Origin: Coriobacteriales bacterium
GTDB taxonomy: Bacteria > Actinomycetota > Coriobacteriia > Coriobacteriales > UBA8131
Length of the DNA: 7,179 nucleotides
Assembly: GCA_031290695.1 (NCBI GenBank)
Contig: JAITNB010000117.1
Span: forward strand, 1-7,179
Direction: 5' to 3'
Below are positions 1-5,088 of this stretch, in pieces. Positions within the stretch are counted from its first letter, which is position 1, and every line of letters starts with the position of its first letter. Both the position numbers and the translations under genes were made by a program. Under the pieces are notes generated by a model. That model saw only the letters and a list, made by a program, of their open reading frames with translations. It ran no database searches and was not told the origin of the DNA.

Positions 1-58
1 GGAGAGCACTACCTTGACACGGTAGGGGTCATTGGTTCAAATCCAATATCGCGCACCA
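1..58 (+). tRNA. tRNA-Val (anticodon GAC), 5' end cut off by the window
   Basis: Three-prime part of a tRNA gene. The anticodon stem is CTACC (9-13) paired with GGTAG (21-25) around the seven-base loop TTGACAC (14-20), which places the anticodon GAC at 16-18 and reads valine codons GUC/GUU. The T arm is ATTGG (31-35), loop TTCAAAT (36-42), CCAAT (43-47). The 3' acceptor strand is 48-54, the discriminator base is A55, and CCA is encoded in the gene at 56-58. The acceptor 5' strand and most of the D arm lie left of the window, so acceptor pairing cannot be checked. A terminator follows 12 bases later, so this is the last gene of its transcript. Confidence 0.93.
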
Positions 59-69
59 TCGGCACAACT

Positions 70-101
70 GGCCAGGAGGATACCCTACTCCTGGCCTTTT
101 T
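70..101 (+). terminator. Intrinsic terminator of the tRNA-Val transcript
   Basis: A perfect 9-bp stem, GGCCAGGAG (70-78) with CTCCTGGCC (88-96), closes a 9-base loop and is followed directly by five T residues (97-101). This is a classic Rho-independent terminator just downstream of the tRNA CCA end. It should isolate the tRNA unit from the flavoprotein gene starting at 129. Confidence 0.92.
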
Positions 102-112
102 AAGATAACCGT

Positions 113-132
113 TGGGAGATGCTGGGAGATGC
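113..132 (+). repeat. 10-bp tandem duplication across the flavoprotein start
   Basis: TGGGAGATGC occurs twice in immediate succession (113-122 and 123-132). Each copy holds a GGGAG purine run and an ATG. The first copy's GGGAG (114-118) sits 10 bases before the ATG at 129, so it can act as the Shine-Dalgarno sequence for the real gene. Its own ATG (119) is in another frame and has no upstream Shine-Dalgarno. Confidence 0.85.
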
Positions 133-1316
133 CACATGTCCTCATCATAGGCGGGGGAGCTGCTGGTCTGGCAGCGGCCATCACTGTTGCCCGAGCAGGA
201 GCGCAGGTAACGGTTGTGGAGAAGGCCGGGCGTGTGGGCACGCGTATCCTCTCCACAGGAAACGGCCGCTGCAACCTGAGCAACAGTGCGCTCGACACCA
301 GTGGGGGCTGTGCCGCCTACAACGACCCCGCTTTCGTGCGGCCGGTGCTTGCGCGTGTCACCTGCACTGCGGTACGGGAGTTCTTTGCAGGCCTTGGGCT
401 GCTCACCGTTGCCGATGACAGCGGGCGCGTCTATCCACGCACCAACACCGCGCACTCCGTCCTCGACGTCCTGTACAGTGCCGTTGGCCGCCTTGGGGTG
501 ACGGTTGAGTGCGGTCGTGGGATACACACCATCACGCCCGTTCACGCTAACGGCACCGCGGTCACGGGCTATGAGGCACTCGATGAGGTGGGACACACCC
601 ACATCGCCAGCCGCCTCATAATTGCTTACGGTAACAGCACATTTACACAAGCCCTCGATGCCCAGCCGCAAGCCGTGCGCGTTCCGGTGCTCGGCCCGCT
701 CAAGGCCAGACGCGACGCAGTCAAAGGGCTCGACGGGGTGAGGGCCGCTTGCAAGGCGACGCTCATGCGTGACGGAGCACCCTGCGCGCAGGAGGAGGGC
801 GAGCTGCTGTTCAGGGACTATGGCGTCTCGGGGATACCGGCCTTCGACCTGAGCCGTTTTGCGCAGCCCGGCGACACCCTCAGCCTCGACTTCTTTGCGG
901 AGTACAGCGAACACGCGTTGTCAAGCCTGCTCGAAGCCCGCCAGCGCTGCCTTGCGGGCATCTCCGCGCATGAGTACCTGGACGGCCTTCTCCACCGCAG
1001 GGTCGCGCTGGCGGTTTTGCGCTCGCTTGGCATTGCGCCCGATGCAAGCGCCGCCAACCTGCTGCCCGCAAAGCTCGCCTCTGCGCTCAAAGACTACCGT
1101 CTTGTCGTCACCGGCGGCCCGGCACGCTCCCAGGCACAGGTCATGCGTGGGGGATACGCGACCAGCCACGTCAACGCCGAGACGATGGAGTCTGCGGCAT
1201 ACCCCGGCGTGTTTATCGTGGGGGAGGCGTTGGACGTCGATGCGCGTTGCGGCGGCTTCAACCTCCATTGGGCTTGGGCGTCAGGCCTCACAGCCGGTGC
1301 GGCTGTGTGCGAATGA
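129..1316 (+). CDS. HI0933/BaiN-family NAD(P)/FAD-dependent oxidoreductase (atypical member)
   Basis: This 395-residue, probably cytosolic flavoprotein belongs to the HI0933/YhiN/BaiN-like family, whose substrates are mostly unknown. The N-terminus has the dinucleotide-binding Rossmann motif GGGAAG (residues 8-13), an acidic residue ending strand 2 (E31), and the family signature STGNGRCNLSN (42-52). The C-terminal signature is also clear: ETMESAAYPGVFIVGEALDVD (351-371) followed by GGFNLHWAWASG (375-386), which in this family contacts FAD. The usual middle motif (ATGG-S-P-TGS-GDGY and a GH) is not recognisable. The equivalent place reads IIAYGNSTFTQ (164-174) and appears shortened. Overall length is near the usual 390-420. 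The ATG at 129 is preceded by GGGAG at 114-118. It lies downstream of the tRNA terminator, so it needs its own promoter, which I could not identify with confidence. The family is secure; the substrate is not, and a bile-acid role as in the BaiN namesake should not be assumed. Confidence 0.88.
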   Translation: MPHVLIIGGGAAGLAAAITVARAGAQVTVVEKAGRVGTRILSTGNGRCNLSNSALDTSGGCAAYNDPAFVRPVLARVTCTAVREFFAGLGLLTVADDSGRVYPRTNTAHSVLDVLYSAVGRLGVTVECGRGIHTITPVHANGTAVTGYEALDEVGHTHIASRLIIAYGNSTFTQALDAQPQAVRVPVLGPLKARRDAVKGLDGVRAACKATLMRDGAPCAQEEGELLFRDYGVSGIPAFDLSRFAQPGDTLSLDFFAEYSEHALSSLLEARQRCLAGISAHEYLDGLLHRRVALAVLRSLGIAPDASAANLLPAKLASALKDYRLVVTGGPARSQAQVMRGGYATSHVNAETMESAAYPGVFIVGEALDVDARCGGFNLHWAWASGLTAGAAVCE

Positions 1317-1355
1317 CGGTATGAATACAGTTGGGCCCTCCAGCCCACAGTACGA

Positions 1356-1369
1356 TATGATAGCGCAAA
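1356..1369. promoter_or_regulatory. Promoter-like motif upstream of the TerC-family gene
   Basis: TATGAT at 1356-1361 could be a forward -10 box for the gene starting at 1396, with a poor TTGGGC -35 candidate at 1331-1336 (19-base spacing). The same bases read on the minus strand give TTTGCGCTATCAT (1369 to 1357), identical to the motif at 4372-4384 upstream of the YugP-like gene. The orientation of any promoter here is therefore ambiguous. It could serve the TerC gene, drive antisense transcription into the flavoprotein gene, or be a regulator site. Confidence 0.4.
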
Positions 1370-1395
1370 CACTTAAACCGATTGGAGCATGAACC

Positions 1396-2211
1396 GTGGA
1401 TTTGACCGTTTTCCTCGCCCCCGAGACATGGGTGCAGCTTGTGACCCTCATATTCCTTGAGCTGGTGCTCGGCATCGACAACCTCGTCTTCATCGCAATC
1501 ACCACCGACCGCCTTCCCGTGGCCAAAAAGCCCCTCGGCCGCCGCTTTGGCCTGGCTGCTGCGCTCGTCATGCGTATCGTGCTGCTCTGCTTCGCGTCGT
1601 GGATCATATCCCTGCAGCTCGCGCTCTTCACGCTGCCCTTCACCATCCCAACAACCGACCCCGCTATCTCCGGCAAGGACCTCATACTGCTGGTGGGCGG
1701 CGGCTACCTCGTCTTCAAGGGCATACAGGAGCTCAGGGGGAAGCTCTCGTTAGAGGAGGAGAAGAGCGAGCATGGCCACCCAGAGGCCGCCCGTACCACG
1801 ATAGGGCTTCCCCAGGCCATAGCGACCATCGCCGCCATGGACGTCATCTTCTCGCTCGACAGCGTCATAACCGCTGTTGGTATGGTCGATGTCCTCATCA
1901 TCATGATCCTCGCCGTCATGATTGCGGTCTTTGTCATGATAATCTTCGCGAACCCCATCTCAGAGTTCATCAACTCACACCCCGAGATCAAGATACTGGC
2001 GCTGGTGTTCATCGTCGCTGTGGGAGTGAAGCTCGTTGCAGAGTCTTTGGGCATCGAGATAATCATCGAGGGTACCGAGGTAGAGGTGCTCGATGTCATG
2101 CTCTACTTCGCCATGGGCTTCTCGCTTGTCCTCACGCTCCTGCAGATGGTCTATAACAAGCGGCTTCAAAAACTCAAGGAAGAGATAGGCGCTCAAAGAC
2201 CTCCTCAGTGA
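1396..2211 (+). CDS. TerC-family integral membrane protein (YgdQ/YoaE-like), putative metal-ion exporter
   Basis: This 271-residue inner-membrane protein has about seven hydrophobic helices (roughly 12-34, 53-75, 93-110, 140-158, 163-185, 197-216, 231-252). TerC family hallmarks are ELVLGIDN (22-29) in helix 1 and FSLDSVITAVGM (152-163), both carrying intramembrane acidic residues (E22, D28, D155). The segment ANPISEFINSHPEIK (185-199) resembles the YgdQ/YoaE-type branch. Some TerC relatives (Alx, MeeF, MeeY) export Mn2+, so metal export is a reasonable but unproved guess. A charged loop (111-137) containing HGH separates the two halves. The start is GTG at 1396, supported by GGAG (1384-1387) with 8-base spacing; the ATG at 1389 is out of frame. 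A hand count gives 11 of 32 Ile codons as ATA. The last 38 bases overlap the convergent lipid kinase gene. Confidence 0.92.
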   Translation: MDLTVFLAPETWVQLVTLIFLELVLGIDNLVFIAITTDRLPVAKKPLGRRFGLAAALVMRIVLLCFASWIISLQLALFTLPFTIPTTDPAISGKDLILLVGGGYLVFKGIQELRGKLSLEEEKSEHGHPEAARTTIGLPQAIATIAAMDVIFSLDSVITAVGMVDVLIIMILAVMIAVFVMIIFANPISEFINSHPEIKILALVFIVAVGVKLVAESLGIEIIIEGTEVEVLDVMLYFAMGFSLVLTLLQMVYNKRLQKLKEEIGAQRPPQ

Positions 2212-3097
2212 CGACCAGCCTGGTGGCATTGGGCAGCACCTCTGCGGTAAACGGGGTCGTCGCCCCCGTGGGCTCGCCGTCATGCTGGATACGTAGCGGC
2301 GGGTCGCTCTCAACCCGTATGCGACGGCCGGTGTGTATCTCAAGGGCGTCAGTCCTGCCGGGAAAGCCGCCGGTGCGGTCGAGGAAGGCGGCAACAAGGG
2401 CAGGGAGGAGCTCCACGGTGTTATGGGGCTTGACGATGACGACCTCAAACAGGCCGTCACGGGCATCGTTTTCGTGGGTTATCGATATGTCGGGGTATAT
2501 CTTCGCAAAATTGAGGACCAGCGCCGCAATGCCGTCGCACTCGATGGTGCGCTCGTCGAGCGTGATGGTGAAGTGGGCAACCGCTGGCTGGGGGTTGGCG
2601 AGCGCGGCAGCCACATAGGCCGTGATCCCCAGGTTCTCCTTGAGGCGTTGGGCGTTCTCCATGATGGCCGCGTCAAACCCCGCGCCGGCGATGACCGCAA
2701 ACCCCTTGGTTGCCGGCCCGTCAGCACCGTTGAAGCAAATCTCCCCCAGGTCGAAGTCAAGTGCAACCGGTGACCGTGCCATATTCGAGATGGCCATGGC
2801 GTATTCGGGTTGTTCGAGGTTCGCGACCAGGAGGTTGCCGGTCCCCGCAGGAAAGGGGAGCACTGGCAAACCGGTTCCCCTCAGGCAGTAGCATGCCGAC
2901 GCAATGGTGCCGTCGCCGCCCGACACAACAACGAGGTCAAACGCGTGCGCGTCATCAAGGAGCGTCTCGACGGGGGTCGTGCCGTCAGTGTTGCGCACGA
3001 CGAGCTCGTCACGGTCGCGGCTGAGCATCCTCATGAAGTCAAAGATACCGCCGTCACGGCGCCCTGAGACGAGGTTGTTGATTATAAGCACCTTCAT
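2174..3097 (-). CDS. Diacylglycerol kinase-family lipid kinase (DagK/YegS type)
   Basis: This 307-residue soluble or membrane-associated kinase is of the DAGK catalytic-domain family, which phosphorylates diacylglycerol or related lipids with ATP. Such enzymes recycle diacylglycerol into phospholipid synthesis. The N-terminal domain opens with MKVLIINNLVSG, carries the nucleotide-binding GGDGT (60-64), and has PAGTGN (83-88), where many homologues have GTGND. The C-terminal beta-sandwich domain contains GAGFDA (138-143), DARDGLFEV (211-219) and QHDGE (271-275), all expected for the family. The chosen start is the ATG at 3097-3095, preceded by AGGTGG four bases upstream. An in-frame TTG at 3112 would add five residues but has poorer support. 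The true lipid substrate cannot be read from the sequence. The gene is divergent from rnd and convergent with the TerC gene, overlapping the latter by 38 bp. Confidence 0.92.
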   Translation of the reverse strand: MKVLIINNLVSGRRDGGIFDFMRMLSRDRDELVVRNTDGTTPVETLLDDAHAFDLVVVSGGDGTIASACYCLRGTGLPVLPFPAGTGNLLVANLEQPEYAMAISNMARSPVALDFDLGEICFNGADGPATKGFAVIAGAGFDAAIMENAQRLKENLGITAYVAAALANPQPAVAHFTITLDERTIECDGIAALVLNFAKIYPDISITHENDARDGLFEVVIVKPHNTVELLPALVAAFLDRTGGFPGRTDALEIHTGRRIRVESDPPLRIQHDGEPTGATTPFTAEVLPNATRLVVTEEVFERLSLP

Positions 3098-3121
3098 AAA
3101 ACCACCTGCCAATCCCCTGTC

Positions 3122-3136
3122 TTTGCGCTATATGAT
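3122..3136 (+). promoter_or_regulatory. Putative promoter of rnd (-10 region)
   Basis: TTTGCGCTATATGAT ends with TATGAT (3131-3136), a good -10 match 20 bases before the ATG at 3157. The upstream TTTGCGCTAT is shared with the regions before the TerC and YugP-like genes. No convincing -35 box lies 17 bases upstream. The implied leader would be only about 14 bases, with no Shine-Dalgarno. Confidence 0.5.
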
Positions 3137-3137
3137 A

Positions 3138-3148
3138 ACTATAGCAAA
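3138..3148 (-). promoter_or_regulatory. Putative promoter of the lipid kinase gene (-10 region)
   Basis: On the minus strand, TTTGCTATAGT (3148 to 3138) contains TATAGT as a possible -10 box. It would start transcription near 3131 and give a leader of about 34 bases that includes the AGGTGG ribosome site. It is the mirror copy of the rnd promoter-like element, without its central GC. Confidence 0.4.
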
Positions 3149-3156
3149 GTGTTACT

Positions 3157-4344
3157 ATGGTATCCAATATGAAGAACGTCACTGATATGGCTGGCCGTTA
3201 TATAACCGACCCCACAGACCTTTCGTTGTTCCTTGAGGAGTGCAAAAGGACGTCCCTTCTTGCGCTTGATACCGAGTTTATCCGCGAAAAGACCTATTAC
3301 CCCCAGCTCTGCCTCATCCAACTGGCAAACGGCAGTGACTGCGCGATCCTCGACCCCTTTGCGCTTGACGACTTTAGCGCACTTAAAGGGATACTGTTGG
3401 ATACAAGCGTGACCAAGGTGGTCCACGCGGGGGACCAGGACTGCGGCATCCTCTACCATGAGCTCGGGTGCCTGCCCCGGCCCGTGTTCGACACCCAGCG
3501 TGCGGCGATGCTCTTTGGGTATTCCCCGCAGCTCGGCCTCGCGGCACTGGTCAAGGCGTTCTGTGCGGTGAAGCTCGACAAAGGGGACGCGCTCACCGAC
3601 TGGACACGCCGCCCTCTCACCAATGCACAGGTCGAGTATGCGCTCAATGACGTGCGCTACCTGCCTCAGATCTTCCTTACGATGCATACCAAGCTCACGG
3701 CCTCAGGGCGCATCGAGTGGCTCCGCGAGGACCTTGAGCGCCTCTCAGACGAAGGGTTCTACCTCATTGAGCCTGGCGAGCGTTGGAAGAAGGTCAAGCA
3801 TACGGCCTCGCTGTCCCCGCGCCAGCTCGCCATCGTCAAGGAGGTCGCGGCCTGGCGGGAGCTGACTGCCCAGAAGAAGGACTATCCCCGCAAGTGGGTC
3901 CTCACCGACGAGCTGGTCGTCGAGATAGCCAAGCGCGGGCCTACGACCATGGACGACCTCTTCCAGATACGGGGGATGCGCGACAAGCTTGGGGACCGGT
4001 GGTCGCAGGAGGTCATAGCGGCGGTGCAGCGAGGGCGCGCGAACCCTCCGGAGTTCTGGCCGCAACGCGGGCGCGAGGGAGACAGGGAGCGTGACTGCCG
4101 CGACGCGCTCGACCTTATGTCGGCGCTCGTGTACCTTCGCGCCAAGGAGAATCATCTGGCCACGGCCCTGCTCGCCTCGCACGAGGAGCTGGTGCGCATC
4201 GCCTGTGGGGATCGCGACGAGGCCCGTGTCCTCAAGAGCTGGCGTCGCGAGATCGTTGGCGAGGAGCTGCTCAAGCTGCTCGACGGCGAGATTGCGCTCT
4301 CGCTCTCGAACAACCGTTTGAAGGTTACAGGAATCCCACAGTAG
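3157..4344 (+). CDS. rnd: Ribonuclease D
   Basis: This 395-residue cytosolic 3'-to-5' exoribonuclease acts in tRNA 3' maturation and trimming of structured RNA. The DEDDy exonuclease domain fills about residues 15-205. Exo I is DTE (D38, E40), Exo II lies in HAGDQDCGIL (D95), and Exo III is YALND (Y161, D165). The family segment TDWTRRPL (147-154) precedes Exo III. An HRDC domain follows at about 218-295. A more divergent helical region at 315-390 occupies the place of the second HRDC domain of E. coli RNase D, which is 375 residues long. The start is uncertain: the ATG at 3157 has no clear Shine-Dalgarno, and in-frame ATGs at 3169 and 3187 are possible without harming the fold. It is the first gene after the divergent promoter region, with a 64-base gap before the next gene. 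Confidence 0.93.
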   Translation: MVSNMKNVTDMAGRYITDPTDLSLFLEECKRTSLLALDTEFIREKTYYPQLCLIQLANGSDCAILDPFALDDFSALKGILLDTSVTKVVHAGDQDCGILYHELGCLPRPVFDTQRAAMLFGYSPQLGLAALVKAFCAVKLDKGDALTDWTRRPLTNAQVEYALNDVRYLPQIFLTMHTKLTASGRIEWLREDLERLSDEGFYLIEPGERWKKVKHTASLSPRQLAIVKEVAAWRELTAQKKDYPRKWVLTDELVVEIAKRGPTTMDDLFQIRGMRDKLGDRWSQEVIAAVQRGRANPPEFWPQRGREGDRERDCRDALDLMSALVYLRAKENHLATALLASHEELVRIACGDRDEARVLKSWRREIVGEELLKLLDGEIALSLSNNRLKVTGIPQ

Positions 4345-4363
4345 CCGCCCGGCGCTTCAATAC

Positions 4364-4394
4364 CGTTTTGTTTTGCGCTATCATGGGCAAAACG
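4364..4394. repeat. Inverted repeats around the promoter of the YugP-like gene
   Basis: CGTTTTG (4364-4370) pairs with CAAAACG (4388-4394). An overlapping alternative is GTTTTGC (4370-4376) with GCAAAAC (4387-4393), leaving a 10-base centre. The centre contains the putative -10 TATCAT (4379-4384), so this is placed like an operator. There is no following T run, and the arms are separated too loosely for a convincing terminator. Confidence 0.6.
4372..4384 (+). promoter_or_regulatory. Putative promoter of the YugP-xseA-xseB-HIT operon
   Basis: TTTGCGCTATCAT ends in TATCAT (4379-4384), a plausible -10 box. A weak -35 candidate, TTCAAT (4356-4361), lies 17 bases upstream. Transcription would start near 4391, giving a leader of about 18 bases that includes the GGAG at 4400-4403. 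The same 13 bases occur inverted at 1357-1369, and a close variant lies at 3122-3136. Confidence 0.5.
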
Positions 4395-4408
4395 AGAACG
4401 GAGACGTC

Positions 4409-5077
4409 ATGTCATTGGGCTATCTTGGGTTGATTGCTGTCACCCTCATACTCGGGCTTGGCACACAGGCCTACATAAAGCACTCCTATAAGAAATGGGA
4501 CAAGGTTCCCATAACAACCGGAATGACCGGTGCACAGGCCGCGCGCCGTATGCTTGACGAGAACGGGCTTACGCACATCGCGGTCCAGCAGGTCTCTGGC
4601 GAGTTGAGCGACCACTTTGACCCCCGCAAGAACATCGTCTCGCTGTCTGAGGGCGTCTACAGCTCACGCAGCGTCGCTGCAACGGCGGTCGCCTGCCATG
4701 AGTGCGGGCACGCGGTCCAGCATGCCCGCCACTATGTCCCTGCGGTAGTGCGGGGCGTCCTCGTACCTGCCGTGAACATCGCCTCCAATGCCTGGGTGTT
4801 CGTGTTGATGGCAGGGATGATCCTCTCGATGCTCAACCTTATCTATCTCGCCATCATCCTCTATGCGGCCGTCATCATCTTCCAGGTCATCACGCTGCCG
4901 GTCGAGCTCAACGCATCGCGTCGTGCGGTCGCCTATGTGCGTGGCTATGGCTTCCTGCCCGAGAACGAGAGCAAGGGGGCAAAGACTGTGCTCACCGCCG
5001 CCGCGCTTACCTATGTGGCCGCCGCCCTCTCCTCGGTGCTCTACCTCCTGTACCTGCTGGGCATGGCCCGGCGGTAA
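4409..5077 (+). CDS. YugP-family zinc metallopeptidase, membrane-bound
   Basis: This 222-residue protein matches the YugP family of neutral zinc metallopeptidases found in Gram-positive bacteria. An N-terminal membrane helix (about 3-21) is followed by a soluble segment with SDHFDPRKNIVSLSEGVY (67-84). The catalytic motif HECGH (97-101) has two zinc-binding histidines and the general-base glutamate. Two further helices lie at about 117-141 and 144-164, then LPVELNASRRA (163-173), whose E166 is the likely third zinc ligand, and a C-terminal helix (about 194-218). The physiological substrate is unknown; quality control of membrane proteins is only a guess. The ATG at 4409 is chosen because GGAG (4400-4403) sits five bases upstream; an upstream in-frame ATG at 4373 would fall inside the promoter-like region. 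It heads the exonuclease VII cluster and ends 11 bases before xseA. Confidence 0.9.
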   Translation: MSLGYLGLIAVTLILGLGTQAYIKHSYKKWDKVPITTGMTGAQAARRMLDENGLTHIAVQQVSGELSDHFDPRKNIVSLSEGVYSSRSVAATAVACHECGHAVQHARHYVPAVVRGVLVPAVNIASNAWVFVLMAGMILSMLNLIYLAIILYAAVIIFQVITLPVELNASRRAVAYVRGYGFLPENESKGAKTVLTAAALTYVAAALSSVLYLLYLLGMARR

Positions 5078-5088
5078 CTGCGGCTACC

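Larger units (their letters stand above)
3121..3149. repeat. Near-palindrome in the divergent lipid kinase/rnd promoter region
   Basis: CTTTGCGCTATA (3121-3132) faces its near reverse complement TATAGCAAAG (3140-3149); the left arm has two extra bases (GC). The arms are separated by seven bases. Each arm carries a TTTGC-(GC)-TATA element pointing toward the gene on its own side, so the palindrome may be two back-to-back -10 regions or an operator overlapping them. Confidence 0.7.

Noticed and set aside
1..128. tRNA 3' end as a possible integration site for a mobile element
   Set aside because: No integrase, no repeated copy of the tRNA 3' end and no foreign genes lie in the window. The neighbouring genes are ordinary housekeeping genes.
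29..298. Minus-strand 89-codon frame ending in ILDLNQ
   Set aside because: The ending is again antisense tRNA translated in another frame, and the rest is antisense to the flavoprotein gene.
9..914. Long minus-strand open frame (301 codons) whose C-terminus reads GFEPMTPTVSR
   Set aside because: It runs antisense to the flavoprotein gene and its end is the reverse complement of the tRNA-Val gene. GFEP-TPTVSR endings are a known artefact of translating tRNA genes backwards.
1332..1347. Hairpin TGGGC/GCCCA after the flavoprotein gene
   Set aside because: The stem is only 5 bp and no T tract follows, so it is not supported as a terminator.
2251..2269. GC-rich hairpin ACGGGG/CCCCGT downstream of the TerC gene
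   Set aside because: It is within lipid kinase coding sequence and lacks a T run, so it is not a convincing intrinsic terminator.
2333..2773. Plus-strand 146-codon frame
   Set aside because: It is a shadow of the lipid kinase gene on the opposite strand, with no ribosome site and no recognisable motif.
4702..5088. Upstream extension of the xseA frame by 129 codons
   Set aside because: It lies inside the YugP-like peptidase gene in another frame and is rich in Arg, Cys and Pro. Family length and the OB-fold start fit GTG 5089.
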